Shown here piece by piece: positions 1-8,564 of a stretch of DNA of 64,000 nt. The DNA is taken from NCBI RefSeq assembly GCF_042433915.1, contig NZ_JBHLUN010000008.1:186001-250000 (forward strand), given 5' to 3'. How positions within the stretch are numbered: position 1 is the first letter of the stretch; each line of letters opens with the position of its first letter. Made by a program: the position numbers and the translations under genes. The stretch comes from Roseomonas elaeocarpi (lineage in GTDB: Bacteria; Pseudomonadota; Alphaproteobacteria; Acetobacterales; Acetobacteraceae). The notes under the pieces were generated by a model that did no database searches, was not told the origin of the DNA, and worked only from the letters and a program-made list of their open reading frames with translations.

Positions 1-1593
1 CACGACGAAGCCCTCTTCCTCCACCGCGTTCTCGTCGAGGCGCAGCAACCGGCTCAGCGACACCAGCGGCAGGAGGCGGTCGCGCAGCCGCATCACCGCG
101 GCGTCCTTGATGCGCTCGATCCGCGCGCCGGTGCCGCCGACGCGCACCAGTTCCAGCACGCCGATCTGCGGGATCGCGAAGCGCTCGCCGCCCGCCTGCA
201 CCACCAGCGCCGAGACGATCGCCAGCGTCAGCGGGATCTTCACGGTAAAGGTGGAGCCGAAGCCTTCGCGCGAGCGCACCTCCACCGTGCCGCCGATGCG
301 CTCGACATTGGTTTTCACCACGTCCATGCCGACGCCGCGCCCCGAAACTGACGTGATCGCGGCCGCCGTCGAGAAGCCAGGGTGGAAGATCAGCCGCTGC
401 ACCTCGCGCTCGCCCATCGCGGCGAGCTCGGCCTCGCTGGCGAGACCCTGGCTCAGCGCCTTGGCGCGGATGCGCTCGATCGCGAGGCCGCGGCCGTCGT
501 CGCCGACCTCCAGGATGATGTGCCCACCCTCGTGATAGGCGTTGAGGATGATGCGCCCGACCTCGGGCTTGCCCGCGGCGCGCCGCCCCTCGGTGGTTTC
601 CAGCCCATGGTCGGCGCTGTTGCGCACCATGTGCGTCAGCGGATCGCGGATCAGTTCCAGCACCTGCCGGTCCAGCTCCGTGTCGGCGCCGTGCATGTCG
701 AGCTCGATGCGCTTGCCGAGTTCGTGCGACAGGTCGCGCACGAGGCGCGGCAGCTTCTGCCAGGCATTGCCGATCGGCTGCATGCGCGTCTTCATGACGC
801 CTTCCTGCAGGTCCGAGGTGATGTGGCTCAGGCGTTGGAGCGGCACCGACAACTCGCTGTCGCCGCGCGCACGGGCCACCTGCAGCAGCTGGTTGCGGGT
901 CAGCACCATCTCGCTGACCAGCATCATCAGGTCTTCCAGCACCTCCACCGAAACGCGGATGGTCTGCGGCGCGGCGATGGCGCCGCCCGCGACGGGTTCC
1001 TCCAGCGCGGCGGGCGCGTGCTCGGCGGGTTCGGCCGCCGCGGCGGGCGGTGCTGCGGTGTCCGGCGGGGTGGCCGCCAGCGACGGAACGGCCGGCGATG
1101 GGTTGACCGGTGACGGGGCGCCCGAAGCCGGGGCAACCGGCGCCGGGGCCGCTGCGGCAGCGGCAGGTCTCGGCGCCGGGGTGGGCGAGGCTTCCGGCAG
1201 GCGCCCCTCGAAGGCGGCGTCGAGCTGCGCGATCAGCGCGTCGTCGTCGCCGGCGGGCTCGGCACCCGTCGCCTCGATCCCGGCCACGATCAGCCTGATG
1301 CGGTCCAGCGCCGAGAGCACCAGCGTCACACCGCCCGTGGTCACCGGCAGCGTGCCGTCGCGGTAGCGGCCGAGCACGTTCTCGGCCGCGTGCGCCACGC
1401 GCTCCAGCCGCGGCAGGCCCAGGAAGCCGCAGGTGCCCTTGATGGTGTGCACCAGCCGGAAGATCTCGCCCAGCGTCGGCCGATCGTCGGGTGACCGTTC
1501 CAGCCGCAGCAGCGCGTCGTCGAGCGCCACCAGCCCTTCGTTGGTTTCCGTCAGGAAATCGGCGATCAGTTCGTCCACGCCTGCCCCGTCCAT
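1..1593 (-). CDS. cheA: Chemotaxis histidine kinase CheA (3' end outside the window)
   Basis: CheA takes input from chemoreceptors through CheW and passes phosphate to CheY and CheB. The 531 visible residues show, in order: an N-terminal HPt domain with phospho-accepting His49 (VHTIKGTCGFL); an Ala/Pro-rich linker at about 130-200; the dimerisation helices at about 212-275; an HATPase domain with N-box (HMVRNSADHG, near 318), G1 (VGDDGRG, near 364) and G2 (GRGVGMDVVK, near 418); and the start of the CheW-like P5 domain, cut off by the window edge. The start is an ATG at 1591-1593. It lies 96 bp downstream of chpT on the same strand, so the two may be co-transcribed. Identification is secure; the missing C-terminus cannot be judged. 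Confidence 0.96.
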   Translation of the reverse strand, partial: MDGAGVDELIADFLTETNEGLVALDDALLRLERSPDDRPTLGEIFRLVHTIKGTCGFLGLPRLERVAHAAENVLGRYRDGTLPVTTGGVTLVLSALDRIRLIVAGIEATGAEPAGDDDALIAQLDAAFEGRLPEASPTPAPRPAAAAAAPAPVAPASGAPSPVNPSPAVPSLAATPPDTAAPPAAAAEPAEHAPAALEEPVAGGAIAAPQTIRVSVEVLEDLMMLVSEMVLTRNQLLQVARARGDSELSVPLQRLSHITSDLQEGVMKTRMQPIGNAWQKLPRLVRDLSHELGKRIELDMHGADTELDRQVLELIRDPLTHMVRNSADHGLETTEGRRAAGKPEVGRIILNAYHEGGHIILEVGDDGRGLAIERIRAKALSQGLASEAELAAMGEREVQRLIFHPGFSTAAAITSVSGRGVGMDVVKTNVERIGGTVEVRSREGFGSTFTVKIPLTLAIVSALVVQAGGERFAIPQIGVLELVRVGGTGARIERIKDAAVMRLRDRLLPLVSLSRLLRLDENAVEEEGFVV

Positions 1594-1648
1594 CGTGTGT
1601 CGGACGGTAGGATGCGGCCGCGACCCCGAAGATTCGGTGAAGATCGCC

Positions 1649-1670
1649 GCCCCCGGGACAATTCGGGGGC
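1649..1670 (-). terminator. Small GC hairpin between chpT and cheA
   Basis: A perfect 7-bp stem (GCCCCCG/CGGGGGC) with an 8-nt loop lies between the two chemotaxis genes. No T-run follows in either direction. It could attenuate or process a chpT-cheA transcript, but termination is not shown. Confidence 0.25.
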
Positions 1671-1689
1671 AGCGTAACGGCCCTCTGCC

Positions 1690-2283
1690 TCAGGCGGCGC
1701 GCAGCACCAGCGCGTCCAGCCCCTCGGGAACGGGCGCGGGCCGCAGCACCCGCCAGCCGGCCGCCTCGGCCAGGCACAGCAGCAGCGGCAGCAGCACGCC
1801 GCGCGGGCCGGAGGAACGCCCGGCCACCGCGTCCTCCTGCGCCAGCGCCTCGGTCCAGGCGGCGTTGCGCCCTTCCGGCCGGACCCGCACGCCGTCCGGG
1901 CCACCGGACAGGTGAACGGTGCCGCCGCGCGGCAGCGCCTCGGCGCCCAGCATGGCAGCCGCCAGCACCGCGCGCGCCGCGTCGGCCGGCAGCTCCGCTT
2001 CGGCCAGCGCCGTGCCGTCGATCCGGGTGCGGCCGCCGGCATGGGCGCCGTCGAGCAGCTGCAGGATCTCGGCCCGGCCCATCGGCCCGGCCCCGGCGCC
2101 GGCCACCGCGCGCCAAAGGCGCAGCCGCCAGTTCAGCGCCTCCATCCCTTCGCGCGCGACCTCCACCGCCTCGGGCGTCTGGTCGATCAGGTCCAGCGCG
2201 CCGGTCACGCCGCCGAGCGGGCCGCCGAGGTCGTGGCAGAGCCGGGCGCAAAGATCCTGCGTCAGCGCCAGGTCGCAATTCAT
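1690..2283 (-). CDS. chpT: Histidine phosphotransferase ChpT family protein
   Basis: The 197-residue protein matches the ChpT/HPTransfase fold, a DHp-like helical hairpin followed by a degenerate ATPase-like domain. In Caulobacter, ChpT relays phosphate from CckA to CtrA and CpdR. The phospho-acceptor motif is at the N-terminus: His17 in ARLCHDLGGPLGGV, as in the family. The rest is Ala/Leu-rich with no canonical ATP-binding boxes, as expected for a phosphotransferase that does not bind ATP. It sits directly upstream of cheA on the same strand. That placement suggests it could serve a chemotaxis-linked phosphorelay rather than, or as well as, the cell-cycle relay, but this is inference. Confidence 0.82.
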   Translation of the reverse strand: MNCDLALTQDLCARLCHDLGGPLGGVTGALDLIDQTPEAVEVAREGMEALNWRLRLWRAVAGAGAGPMGRAEILQLLDGAHAGGRTRIDGTALAEAELPADAARAVLAAAMLGAEALPRGGTVHLSGGPDGVRVRPEGRNAAWTEALAQEDAVAGRSSGPRGVLLPLLLCLAEAAGWRVLRPAPVPEGLDALVLRAA

Positions 2284-2531
2284 CGTGGAACCATCCTTCG
2301 GTATTCGCTCGTACGCCCCGTTTGAACCATCGGGCTGAAATCGCCGTTAAGGCCGCCGTGGCGCGAATCGGCGAACCCCGTCCGGGCTGGCCAGCGGCCC
2401 CGGCGCGGTGCAACCTCGCCCAAGGCGCGGCGGGCCGCCAGCGTCGCGAAACGGCGCCGCCCCGTGGCGGAACCCGCTTCGCGACCGCGGACGGCCACGG
2501 GGCGCCTGAACCACCCGAAGGAGGGCACGGG

Positions 2532-2762
2532 ATGAGCGACCTGATCGAGCCCGGCATGCGGGTGCGCCATCCGGGCCAGCCCGACTGGGGCCTGGGCCAG
2601 GTGCAGTCCGTGTCCGGGGAGCGCGTGACGGTGAACTTCGAGCATGCCGGCAAGCTGCTGATCAACACCGCGGCGGCCCCGCTGGAGGTGGTGCACGAAA
2701 CGCATCCCCATGGGCATCCCCACGACCATGCGCACGGCGCCGGCAAACCCGGGCGCGGTTGA
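2532..2762 (+). CDS. DUF3553 small protein
   Basis: A 76-residue protein of the DUF3553 family, whose function is unknown. The core (G8-MRVRHP, DWGLGQVQ, VTVNFEHAGK) reads as a small beta-barrel like those that bind nucleic acid or act as interaction modules. The C-terminus is His-rich (HETHPHGHPHDHAHG), which could bind metal. The ATG at 2532 is chosen because a strong GGAGGG ribosome site precedes it; longer in-frame readings upstream are not supported. It lies 123 bp before moaA. Confidence 0.8.
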   Translation: MSDLIEPGMRVRHPGQPDWGLGQVQSVSGERVTVNFEHAGKLLINTAAAPLEVVHETHPHGHPHDHAHGAGKPGRG

Positions 2763-2885
2763 AGCGTTGCACGCCCTACATGCCTCGCGTTTCCCCTGCC
2801 CCGCCGGCTGCGCGGCGACGGGGCTTGCGGCGCCCCCGGCTGCCCGCCACATGCCTTTCGTGACCAGGACCCGCTTGCCCCAACC

Positions 2886-3947
2886 ATGTCCGCTCTTCCG
2901 CTGACCCTCGCCTCCCGTACGGCGGACAGCATCAGCCTTCCGCGCCCGGCGCCGCTGGTGGACCCGTTCGGCCGGCAGGTGAGCTATCTCCGCGTGTCGG
3001 TGACGGATCGCTGCGACCTGCGCTGCGTCTACTGCATGGCCGAGGACATGAGCTTCCTGCCCAAGGCCGAGGTGCTGACGCTGGAGGAACTCGACCGGCT
3101 GTGCGGCGCCTTTATCGACCTGGGCGTGGAGCGGATCCGCCTCACGGGCGGTGAGCCGCTGGTGCGCAAGAACGTGATCTCACTGTTCCGCTCGCTCGGC
3201 GCCCGCATCGGCGACGGAGGTCTGCGGGAACTGACGGTCACCACCAACGGCACGCAGCTCCGGCGCATGGCGGACGATCTGTTCGCGGCCGGCGTTCGGC
3301 GCATCAACGTGTCGCTCGACACGCTCGACCCGGCCGCCTTCGCCGCGGTGACGCGCTGGGGCAAGCTCGATCAGACGCTGGAGGGCATCTTCGCCGCCCG
3401 CGCCGCGGGGCTGAAGGTCAAGATCAACGCCGTGGCGCTGAAGGGTGTCAACGAGCACCAGTTCGACCAGATGATCCGCTGGTGCGGCGAGAACGGCTTC
3501 GACCTGACCCTGATCGAGACCATGCCGCTGGGCGAGATTTCCGGCGACCGCACCGACCAGTACCTGCCCCTTTCCGAAGTTCGGCGCGACCTGCGCCAAC
3601 GCTGGACCCTGGACGAGAGCGCGCACCGCACCGGCGGCCCCGCGCGCTACTACACGGTGCGCGAGACCGGCGGGCGGCTCGGCTTCATCACGCCGCTGAC
3701 CCACAATTTCTGCGAGGGCTGCAACCGCGTCCGCCTCACCTGCACCGGCACGCTCTACATGTGCCTGGGCCAGGACGACGCGGCCGACCTGCGCAAGGTT
3801 CTGCGCGATCCCGCCGTGGACGAGGCCGGCCTCCACGCCGCCATCCGCGAGGCGATCACCCGCAAGCCCAAGGGCCATGACTTCGTGATCGACCGCCGCG
3901 ACGCGCGCCCCGCGCTTGGCCGACACATGTCCGTCACGGGCGGCTGA
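2886..3947 (+). CDS. moaA: GTP 3',8-cyclase MoaA (molybdenum cofactor)
   Basis: Radical SAM enzyme that, with MoaC, converts GTP to cyclic pyranopterin monophosphate, the first step of molybdenum cofactor synthesis. The 353-residue protein has the N-terminal radical-SAM triad (CDLRCVYC, about 40-47), the GGEPL SAM-binding motif near 95, and the C-terminal second [4Fe-4S] triad (NFCEGCNRVRLTC, about 274-286). The C-terminus ends GHMSVTGG-like (RHMSVTGG), with the conserved terminal Gly-Gly. Length is normal. No other moa gene lies nearby, so the pathway is dispersed. The start is an ATG with only a weak upstream AGGA. Confidence 0.97.
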   Translation: MSALPLTLASRTADSISLPRPAPLVDPFGRQVSYLRVSVTDRCDLRCVYCMAEDMSFLPKAEVLTLEELDRLCGAFIDLGVERIRLTGGEPLVRKNVISLFRSLGARIGDGGLRELTVTTNGTQLRRMADDLFAAGVRRINVSLDTLDPAAFAAVTRWGKLDQTLEGIFAARAAGLKVKINAVALKGVNEHQFDQMIRWCGENGFDLTLIETMPLGEISGDRTDQYLPLSEVRRDLRQRWTLDESAHRTGGPARYYTVRETGGRLGFITPLTHNFCEGCNRVRLTCTGTLYMCLGQDDAADLRKVLRDPAVDEAGLHAAIREAITRKPKGHDFVIDRRDARPALGRHMSVTGG

Positions 3948-3964
3948 GGGAGCCCCGCGCGCCG

Positions 3965-4339
3965 ATGCTGCCGTCCGATCTCGTGAGCCACCTCGCCATT
4001 CCCGGCCTGCCGGAATGGAGCGGCCTCGTCGTGCTGCTGGTGATCCTGCTGGCCGCGGTCTGCTTCCTGCTGATGCCCTTCAGCGTGTTCGGCGTGAAGG
4101 GCAGGCTCGAAAGCATCGAGGCGCAGCTCGACGAGATCCAGGACGAGCTCCGCGCCCTGGCCAACCGCCTGCCCGACTCGGCGCCGCGCCGCCTCGCCCC
4201 GCAGGAAGGCTGGGAGGACCCGCCCTCGATGCAGCCCGTGGCCGCGCGCGACCCGCGCCCGCTGCGCCACGTCCCGCCCGTTCCCCCGCCGCCGGAGGTT
4301 CCCGGGCGCGGCGTGCGTCAGGAACCGCGCTTCCGCTAG
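3965..4339 (+). CDS. Small membrane protein with coiled coil, unknown function
   Basis: I do not recognise a named family. The 124 residues comprise a short N-terminus, one strong transmembrane helix at about 20-41 (LVVLLVILLAAVCFLLM), a charged helix likely to form a coiled coil at about 45-70 (KGRLESIEAQLDEIQDEL), and a Pro/Arg-rich disordered tail. It begins 17 bp after moaA with a GAGGGAG ribosome site, so it is probably co-transcribed with it. Membrane tethering with a cytoplasmic coiled-coil interaction segment is a reasonable guess only. Confidence 0.7.
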   Translation: MLPSDLVSHLAIPGLPEWSGLVVLLVILLAAVCFLLMPFSVFGVKGRLESIEAQLDEIQDELRALANRLPDSAPRRLAPQEGWEDPPSMQPVAARDPRPLRHVPPVPPPPEVPGRGVRQEPRFR

Positions 4340-4482
4340 GCGCCGGCCCGCGGCCATCGCGCGGGGCCGGGCCCCGCTGCGCCCCCGGCGCCTTCCCGGC
4401 CATCGACCGGCGAAGCCTTTCCTCTTTCCACGGTGCGCCGGATGCCTATTCTCCAGAAGCTCAGTTCAAGTTCCGAGGCCAC

Positions 4483-5535
4483 GTGACCGCTGCCCTCAGC
4501 CCCGCCCGCTGGCTGCTGCTGCCCTGGCATGCCGCGCAGATCCTGACCGGCCGCAAGAGCTTCGCCGGCAACCAGATCCTGGGCAGCGAGACGCTGAATC
4601 GCCGTGGCCTGCATGTCTGGCGGACGCGCCTCGCCCATGCCCTGGCCGACCGCCGCCGCGCCCGCCTCGCCCACCTGGTGAGCGAGGGGGATCGCGAGGA
4701 TTTCCGCCGCGACGGCTTCGTGTGTCGCCCCGACTTCCTGCCGCCCGACCGCTTCCAGGCGCTCACCGAACAGCTCGCCGCCCTGGCGGTGCCCGCGCGC
4801 GAGATGCGCGAAGGCGACGCCGTCACCCGCCGCATCGCCGTCACCCCGGCCCTGCTGCGTCAGGCGCCGGCGCTGCGCGACCTGCTGGAATCCCCCACCT
4901 GGCGCGGGCTGACCCGCTACGTCGGCAGCTTCGACACGGAGCCGATGGTCTACATCCAGACCATCTTCGCCAAGGCCGACCCGGGCAGCGCCGAGGACCC
5001 GCAGACCAGCCTGCACATCGACACCTTCCACCCCACCATGAAGGCCTGGTTCTTTCTCCACGACGTGGCGGATGACGAAGGGCCGCTGACCTACGTCGCG
5101 GGGTCCCACCGCCTCACCCCGCGCCGTCTCGCCTGGCAGAAGCGCCGCTCCGTCGAGGCCACGCGGGCCGGCGCCGGCAGCAAGGGCGGTGCCTTCCGCC
5201 TCGATGCGCGGGAACTGCCGCGGCTGCGCTGGCCCGCGGCCCGGCGCTTCGCGGTGCGCGGCAACACGCTGGTGGTGGGCGACACCGGCGGCCTCCATGC
5301 CCGGGCCTACTCCCCCAAGGCCACGGTGCGAGTGGAGATCTACGCCTACAGCCGCCCGGCGCCCTTCAACCCGCTGACCCGCTCCGGCCCCTACAGCATC
5401 CCAGCGATCGGGCGGCGGCAGGTCGGCGTGTACTACGCGCTGCACGACCTGCTGGTGCCGCTGCGGCTGATGCGCCGCACCTGGCGCCGCACGCCGCCGG
5501 TCTCGCCCACCGCACCGCGCCCGGAGTGGGACTAG
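4483..5535 (+). CDS. Phytanoyl-CoA dioxygenase (PhyH) family protein
   Basis: A 350-residue Fe(II)/2-oxoglutarate oxygenase-like protein. The metal-binding facial triad is visible: HxD in LHIDTFHP near residue 180 and a distal His in GGLHARAY near 268, with a downstream Arg (VRVEIYAYSR) that could bind 2-oxoglutarate. The middle has typical PhyH text (KAWFFLHDV, GPLTYVAGSHR). The substrate cannot be told; relatives act on lipids, small molecules or secondary metabolites. The GTG at 4483 is chosen because the only longer in-frame reading overlaps the preceding gene. Confidence 0.83.
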   Translation: MTAALSPARWLLLPWHAAQILTGRKSFAGNQILGSETLNRRGLHVWRTRLAHALADRRRARLAHLVSEGDREDFRRDGFVCRPDFLPPDRFQALTEQLAALAVPAREMREGDAVTRRIAVTPALLRQAPALRDLLESPTWRGLTRYVGSFDTEPMVYIQTIFAKADPGSAEDPQTSLHIDTFHPTMKAWFFLHDVADDEGPLTYVAGSHRLTPRRLAWQKRRSVEATRAGAGSKGGAFRLDARELPRLRWPAARRFAVRGNTLVVGDTGGLHARAYSPKATVRVEIYAYSRPAPFNPLTRSGPYSIPAIGRRQVGVYYALHDLLVPLRLMRRTWRRTPPVSPTAPRPEWD

Positions 5536-5695
5536 CACCACGGGAACGGCAGGAGTCGATCGGGCGGGACAGGGCGGGCAGCGACTTTCGGCCGGAGGGC
5601 CGAGTCGGGACGGCTCCATCTGCCGGACGGATGCCGATCAAGATGCGAAGCCGCTGCCCTAGGGTCCGCCGCCGCCCCGCGCTATCTTGCCACCC

Positions 5696-7129
5696 ATGCC
5701 GCCCAAGCGCGTTCCCGAAGCCCCGCCCGACCTGTTCGGCACGCCACCCTCGTCCGACGCTTCCGGCGGCGCCACCAGCGACGCCCCTGGCGACACTCCC
5801 TGGGGCACCCAGCCCGCTGCCACCACCAGCCCCCTCGCCGACCGCCTCCGCCCCCGCACGCTGGCCGAGGTCGTCGGCCAGGACCACCTCCTCGGCCCCC
5901 CCGGGAAAAAAGCCGGCTCGCTGCGCCGGATGCTGGACCGCGGCGCGCTGGCTTCGCTGATCCTCTGGGGCCCGCCCGGCGTCGGCAAGACCACGATCGC
6001 CCGCCTGCTCGCCGCCGAGGCAGGCTTACGCTTCGCCGCCATCTCGGCGGTGTTCAGCGGCGTGGCCGATCTCAAGCGGGCCTTCGACGAGGCTCGCACC
6101 CGCGCCAGCAACGGCACCCGCACCCTGCTCTTCGTGGACGAGATCCACCGCTTCAACCGCGCCCAGCAGGACGGCTTCCTGCCCTTCGTGGAGAACGGCA
6201 CCGTCACCCTGGTCGGCGCCACCACGGAAAACCCGTCCTTCGCGTTGAACGGCGCGCTGCTGTCGCGCTGCCAGGTGCTGGTGCTGCGCCGCCTCGACGA
6301 CGCGGCGCTGGAACTGCTGCTCGCCCGCGCCGAGGCGGAGGCGGGCCAACCCCTGCCCCTGGACGAGGCCGCCCGGGCCGCCCTGCGCGCCATGGCGGAC
6401 GGCGACGGCCGCTACCTGCTCAACATGGCCGAACAACTCCAGGCCTTGCCCGAGAACACCGCCCCCCTCGACCCGCGCGCGCTGTCGGAGCTGCTGGCGA
6501 AGCGCGCCGCGCTCTACGACAAGGACCGGGAGGAGCACTACAACCTCATCTCCGCGCTGCATAAGTCGCTGCGCGGCTCCGATCCCGACGCCGCGCTCTA
6601 CTGGTTCGCGCGCATGATCAAGGGTGGCGAGGACCCGCGCTTCATCGCCCGCCGCCTCCTGCGCTTCGCCTCCGAGGACGTGGGCGCCGCCGACCCGGCC
6701 TCGATCCACCTGGCCCTGGCCGCCTGGCAATCCTATGAGCGCCTGGGCTCCCCGGAAGGCGAGCTCGCCCTGGCGCAGCTCGTGCTCCACCTGGGCTCGG
6801 CGCCCAAGAGCAACGCCGCCTACACCGCCTGGAAGGAAGCGCAGGTCGCGGCCGCCGATACCGGCTCGCTGATGCCGCCCGCCCATATCCTCAACGCGCC
6901 CACCAGGATGATGAAGGAGCTCGGCTACGGCTCCGGCTACCGCTACGACCACGAGGAGGAGGACGCCTTCTCCGGCCAGAACTACTTCCCCGACGGCATG
7001 GAGCGCCGGCGCTTCTACCGCCCCACCGATTGTGGCGCCGAGGCCCGCGTCGCCGCCCGCCTCGAACACTGGGAAGAACTGCGCGCCGAGCGCCAGACCA
7101 ACGCGCCACGACGCGAGGACACGCCATGA
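5696..7129 (+). CDS. rarA: Replication-associated recombination protein RarA (MgsA)
   Basis: AAA+ ATPase related to clamp loaders that acts at stalled replication forks. The 477-residue protein has a Pro/Thr-rich N-terminus, Walker A at 92-100 (GPPGVGKTT), Walker B with Asp148-Glu149 (LLFVDEIHRF), sensor 1 (GATTENPSF) and the C-terminal tetramerisation region containing GYGSGYRYDH. The ATG at 5696 is preferred; an in-frame TTG sits 9 bp earlier. Its stop overlaps the crcB start (ATGA), indicating translational coupling. rarA followed by crcB is a common alphaproteobacterial order. Confidence 0.96.
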   Translation: MPPKRVPEAPPDLFGTPPSSDASGGATSDAPGDTPWGTQPAATTSPLADRLRPRTLAEVVGQDHLLGPPGKKAGSLRRMLDRGALASLILWGPPGVGKTTIARLLAAEAGLRFAAISAVFSGVADLKRAFDEARTRASNGTRTLLFVDEIHRFNRAQQDGFLPFVENGTVTLVGATTENPSFALNGALLSRCQVLVLRRLDDAALELLLARAEAEAGQPLPLDEAARAALRAMADGDGRYLLNMAEQLQALPENTAPLDPRALSELLAKRAALYDKDREEHYNLISALHKSLRGSDPDAALYWFARMIKGGEDPRFIARRLLRFASEDVGAADPASIHLALAAWQSYERLGSPEGELALAQLVLHLGSAPKSNAAYTAWKEAQVAAADTGSLMPPAHILNAPTRMMKELGYGSGYRYDHEEEDAFSGQNYFPDGMERRRFYRPTDCGAEARVAARLEHWEELRAERQTNAPRREDTP

Positions 7130-7521
7130 CCCCCTTCGCCCCGCAGCTCCTGGCCCTGGTGGCACTGGGCGGCGCCATCGGCTCCATCGCGCGCTACGCC
7201 GTGGGCATCCTGGCGATCCGTTGGCTCGGCGCCGGGTTCCCCTGGGGGACGATGGCGGTGAACGTCGCGGGCAGCGCCATCATCGGCCTGCTGGGCGGCG
7301 CCATCGCGTCGGGGCTGCCGATGAGCAACGAGATGCGGCTGCTGGCGATCACCGGCTTTCTCGGCGGCTTCACCACCTTCTCCTCCTTCTCGCTCGACAC
7401 CGGGACGCTGTTCCTGCGCTCGCCGGTGCTGGCGGCGGGCTACGTGGCGCTGACGCTGGCGGGCGGGCTGCTGGCCTTCGCGCTGACCTTCGAGGCGATG
7501 CGGCGCTCCTACTCCCCCTGA
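7126..7521 (+). CDS. crcB: Fluoride exporter CrcB/FluC
   Basis: A 131-residue, four-helix Fluc-type fluoride channel, which works as an antiparallel dimer in the inner membrane. Signature segments are visible: GSIARY (19-24), the conserved Asn46 in NVAGS, and GFLGGFTTFSSFS (77-89), which carries the pore phenylalanines and the central sodium-site loop. It is coupled to rarA by a 4-bp ATGA overlap. Its 3' end overlaps the convergent cytochrome gene by 13 bp, a tight arrangement suggesting the downstream block was placed right against it. Confidence 0.96.
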   Translation: MTPFAPQLLALVALGGAIGSIARYAVGILAIRWLGAGFPWGTMAVNVAGSAIIGLLGGAIASGLPMSNEMRLLAITGFLGGFTTFSSFSLDTGTLFLRSPVLAAGYVALTLAGGLLAFALTFEAMRRSYSP

Positions 7522-8027
7522 GTCCCAGGCCCGGAACCCGGCAGCGGCAGCCTCGATCCCTTGGTGCCGAGATAGGCGATCAGGTCCGCGCGCTCCCAGG
7601 CATCGTGCACGCCCGGGAAGATCATGTGGGTGCCCGGGGCGAAGCGCTGCGGGTTTTCCAGCCAGGCGTTCATCCGCTCCACGTCCCAGCGGCCACCCAC
7701 GGAGCGCAGCGCGTAGGTGTAGCTGAACCGCGGACGGTTGCTCGCGATCGGGGCGCCGAGGACGCCGTACAGGTTCGGCCCGTTGCCGTCCGGCGCCCCC
7801 TGGCTGACCGTGTGACAGGCGGAGCAAGGGCCGAACAGGCGCGCCCCGTTGCGGGCATCGGCCCTGGCCAGCAGCGCCGCCACGGGGGCGCCCGGCATGG
7901 GCGGCCGCTCGGGCCTCCCCGCCCCGGAGCGGAGGTAGAACACGCCCGCTCCCACGGCCAGGAGGCAGCCCAGGATAACCGCCGGGTACGCCCGCCCCAT
8001 CACCGCCCTGCCCTGCCCAAGCTTCAC
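7509..8027 (-). CDS. Membrane-anchored class I cytochrome c
   Basis: A 172-residue monoheme cytochrome c with an N-terminal signal anchor at about 12-31, one heme attachment motif (CSACH, 68-72) and an axial Met ligand at 135 (GTHMIFPG), which is the cytochrome c2/c550 pattern. It is therefore periplasm-facing and membrane-tethered. The GTG at 8027 overlaps the stop of the GlcG-like gene upstream (GTGA). An ATG at 8000 is an alternative that would keep the anchor. The coupling suggests it takes electrons from, or works with, the secreted GlcG-like protein, but no redox partner is proven. Confidence 0.86.
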   Translation of the reverse strand: MKLGQGRAVMGRAYPAVILGCLLAVGAGVFYLRSGAGRPERPPMPGAPVAALLARADARNGARLFGPCSACHTVSQGAPDGNGPNLYGVLGAPIASNRPRFSYTYALRSVGGRWDVERMNAWLENPQRFAPGTHMIFPGVHDAWERADLIAYLGTKGSRLPLPGSGPGTQGE

Positions 8028-8494
8028 TCGGGCAACGCGGCACGCCCCTTCTCGGCCAGGGCGACGTCGTGCTGCGGCGTGTCGACGGACACGCCGATGG
8101 CACCCACCACCTGCCCGTCCACCACCAGCGGCAGCCCACCGGCCATCATGTTGAAGCCCGAGGTAATCGCCGCGGCGCGCGGACCGTTGATGGCATCCTC
8201 GAACGCCGCGGTGGGCCGCCGGAACAGGGCGGCGGTGCGCGCCTTGCCCGGGGCGATCTCGGCCGAGGCCGGGGCGCCGCCGTCGAGCCGCACCATGGCC
8301 AGCAGCGCGCCCCCGGCATCCGCCACGGCGATGGACCCCGCCCAGTTGTTGGCGCGCGCCTCCTTTTCCGCGGCGGCCAGGACCGTGCGGGCGGCCTCCA
8401 GCGTCAGCACCGGCTGGCGCGGCAGCTCGGCGGCGCGCAGCGCGGTGCCGGGCAGGAGGAAAAGGGCGGCGGCAAGGGCGGCGGGGCGGTGCAT
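8024..8494 (-). CDS. Secreted GlcG/HbpS family protein
   Basis: A 156-residue protein with a clear Sec signal peptide (about 1-22, cleaved near LRA-AEL), followed by a GlcG/HbpS domain. Family hallmarks are visible: SIAVADAGGALLAMVRLDGG, ITSGFNMMAGGLP and VGAIGVSVDTPQHD. HbpS in Streptomyces binds heme; GlcG functions vary and are mostly undefined. The ATG at 8494 is preceded by a GTGGAGAA ribosome site and gives the signal peptide. It is translationally coupled to the cytochrome c gene and 70 bp downstream of the amidohydrolase, so the three form one probable operon. Confidence 0.86.
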   Translation of the reverse strand: MHRPAALAAALFLLPGTALRAAELPRQPVLTLEAARTVLAAAEKEARANNWAGSIAVADAGGALLAMVRLDGGAPASAEIAPGKARTAALFRRPTAAFEDAINGPRAAAITSGFNMMAGGLPLVVDGQVVGAIGVSVDTPQHDVALAEKGRAALPE

Positions 8495-8564
8495 GGCGTT
8501 CTCCACTCGGATGACGCGGGGTGTCTGCCCCAGCTTCGCTGCCCGATCCATTGGTCGGAATGCC

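Noticed and set aside
2763..2885. Possible molybdenum-cofactor riboswitch before moaA
   Set aside because: Only a simple 6-bp hairpin (2798-2824) is present; the multi-helix Moco RNA architecture is not seen.
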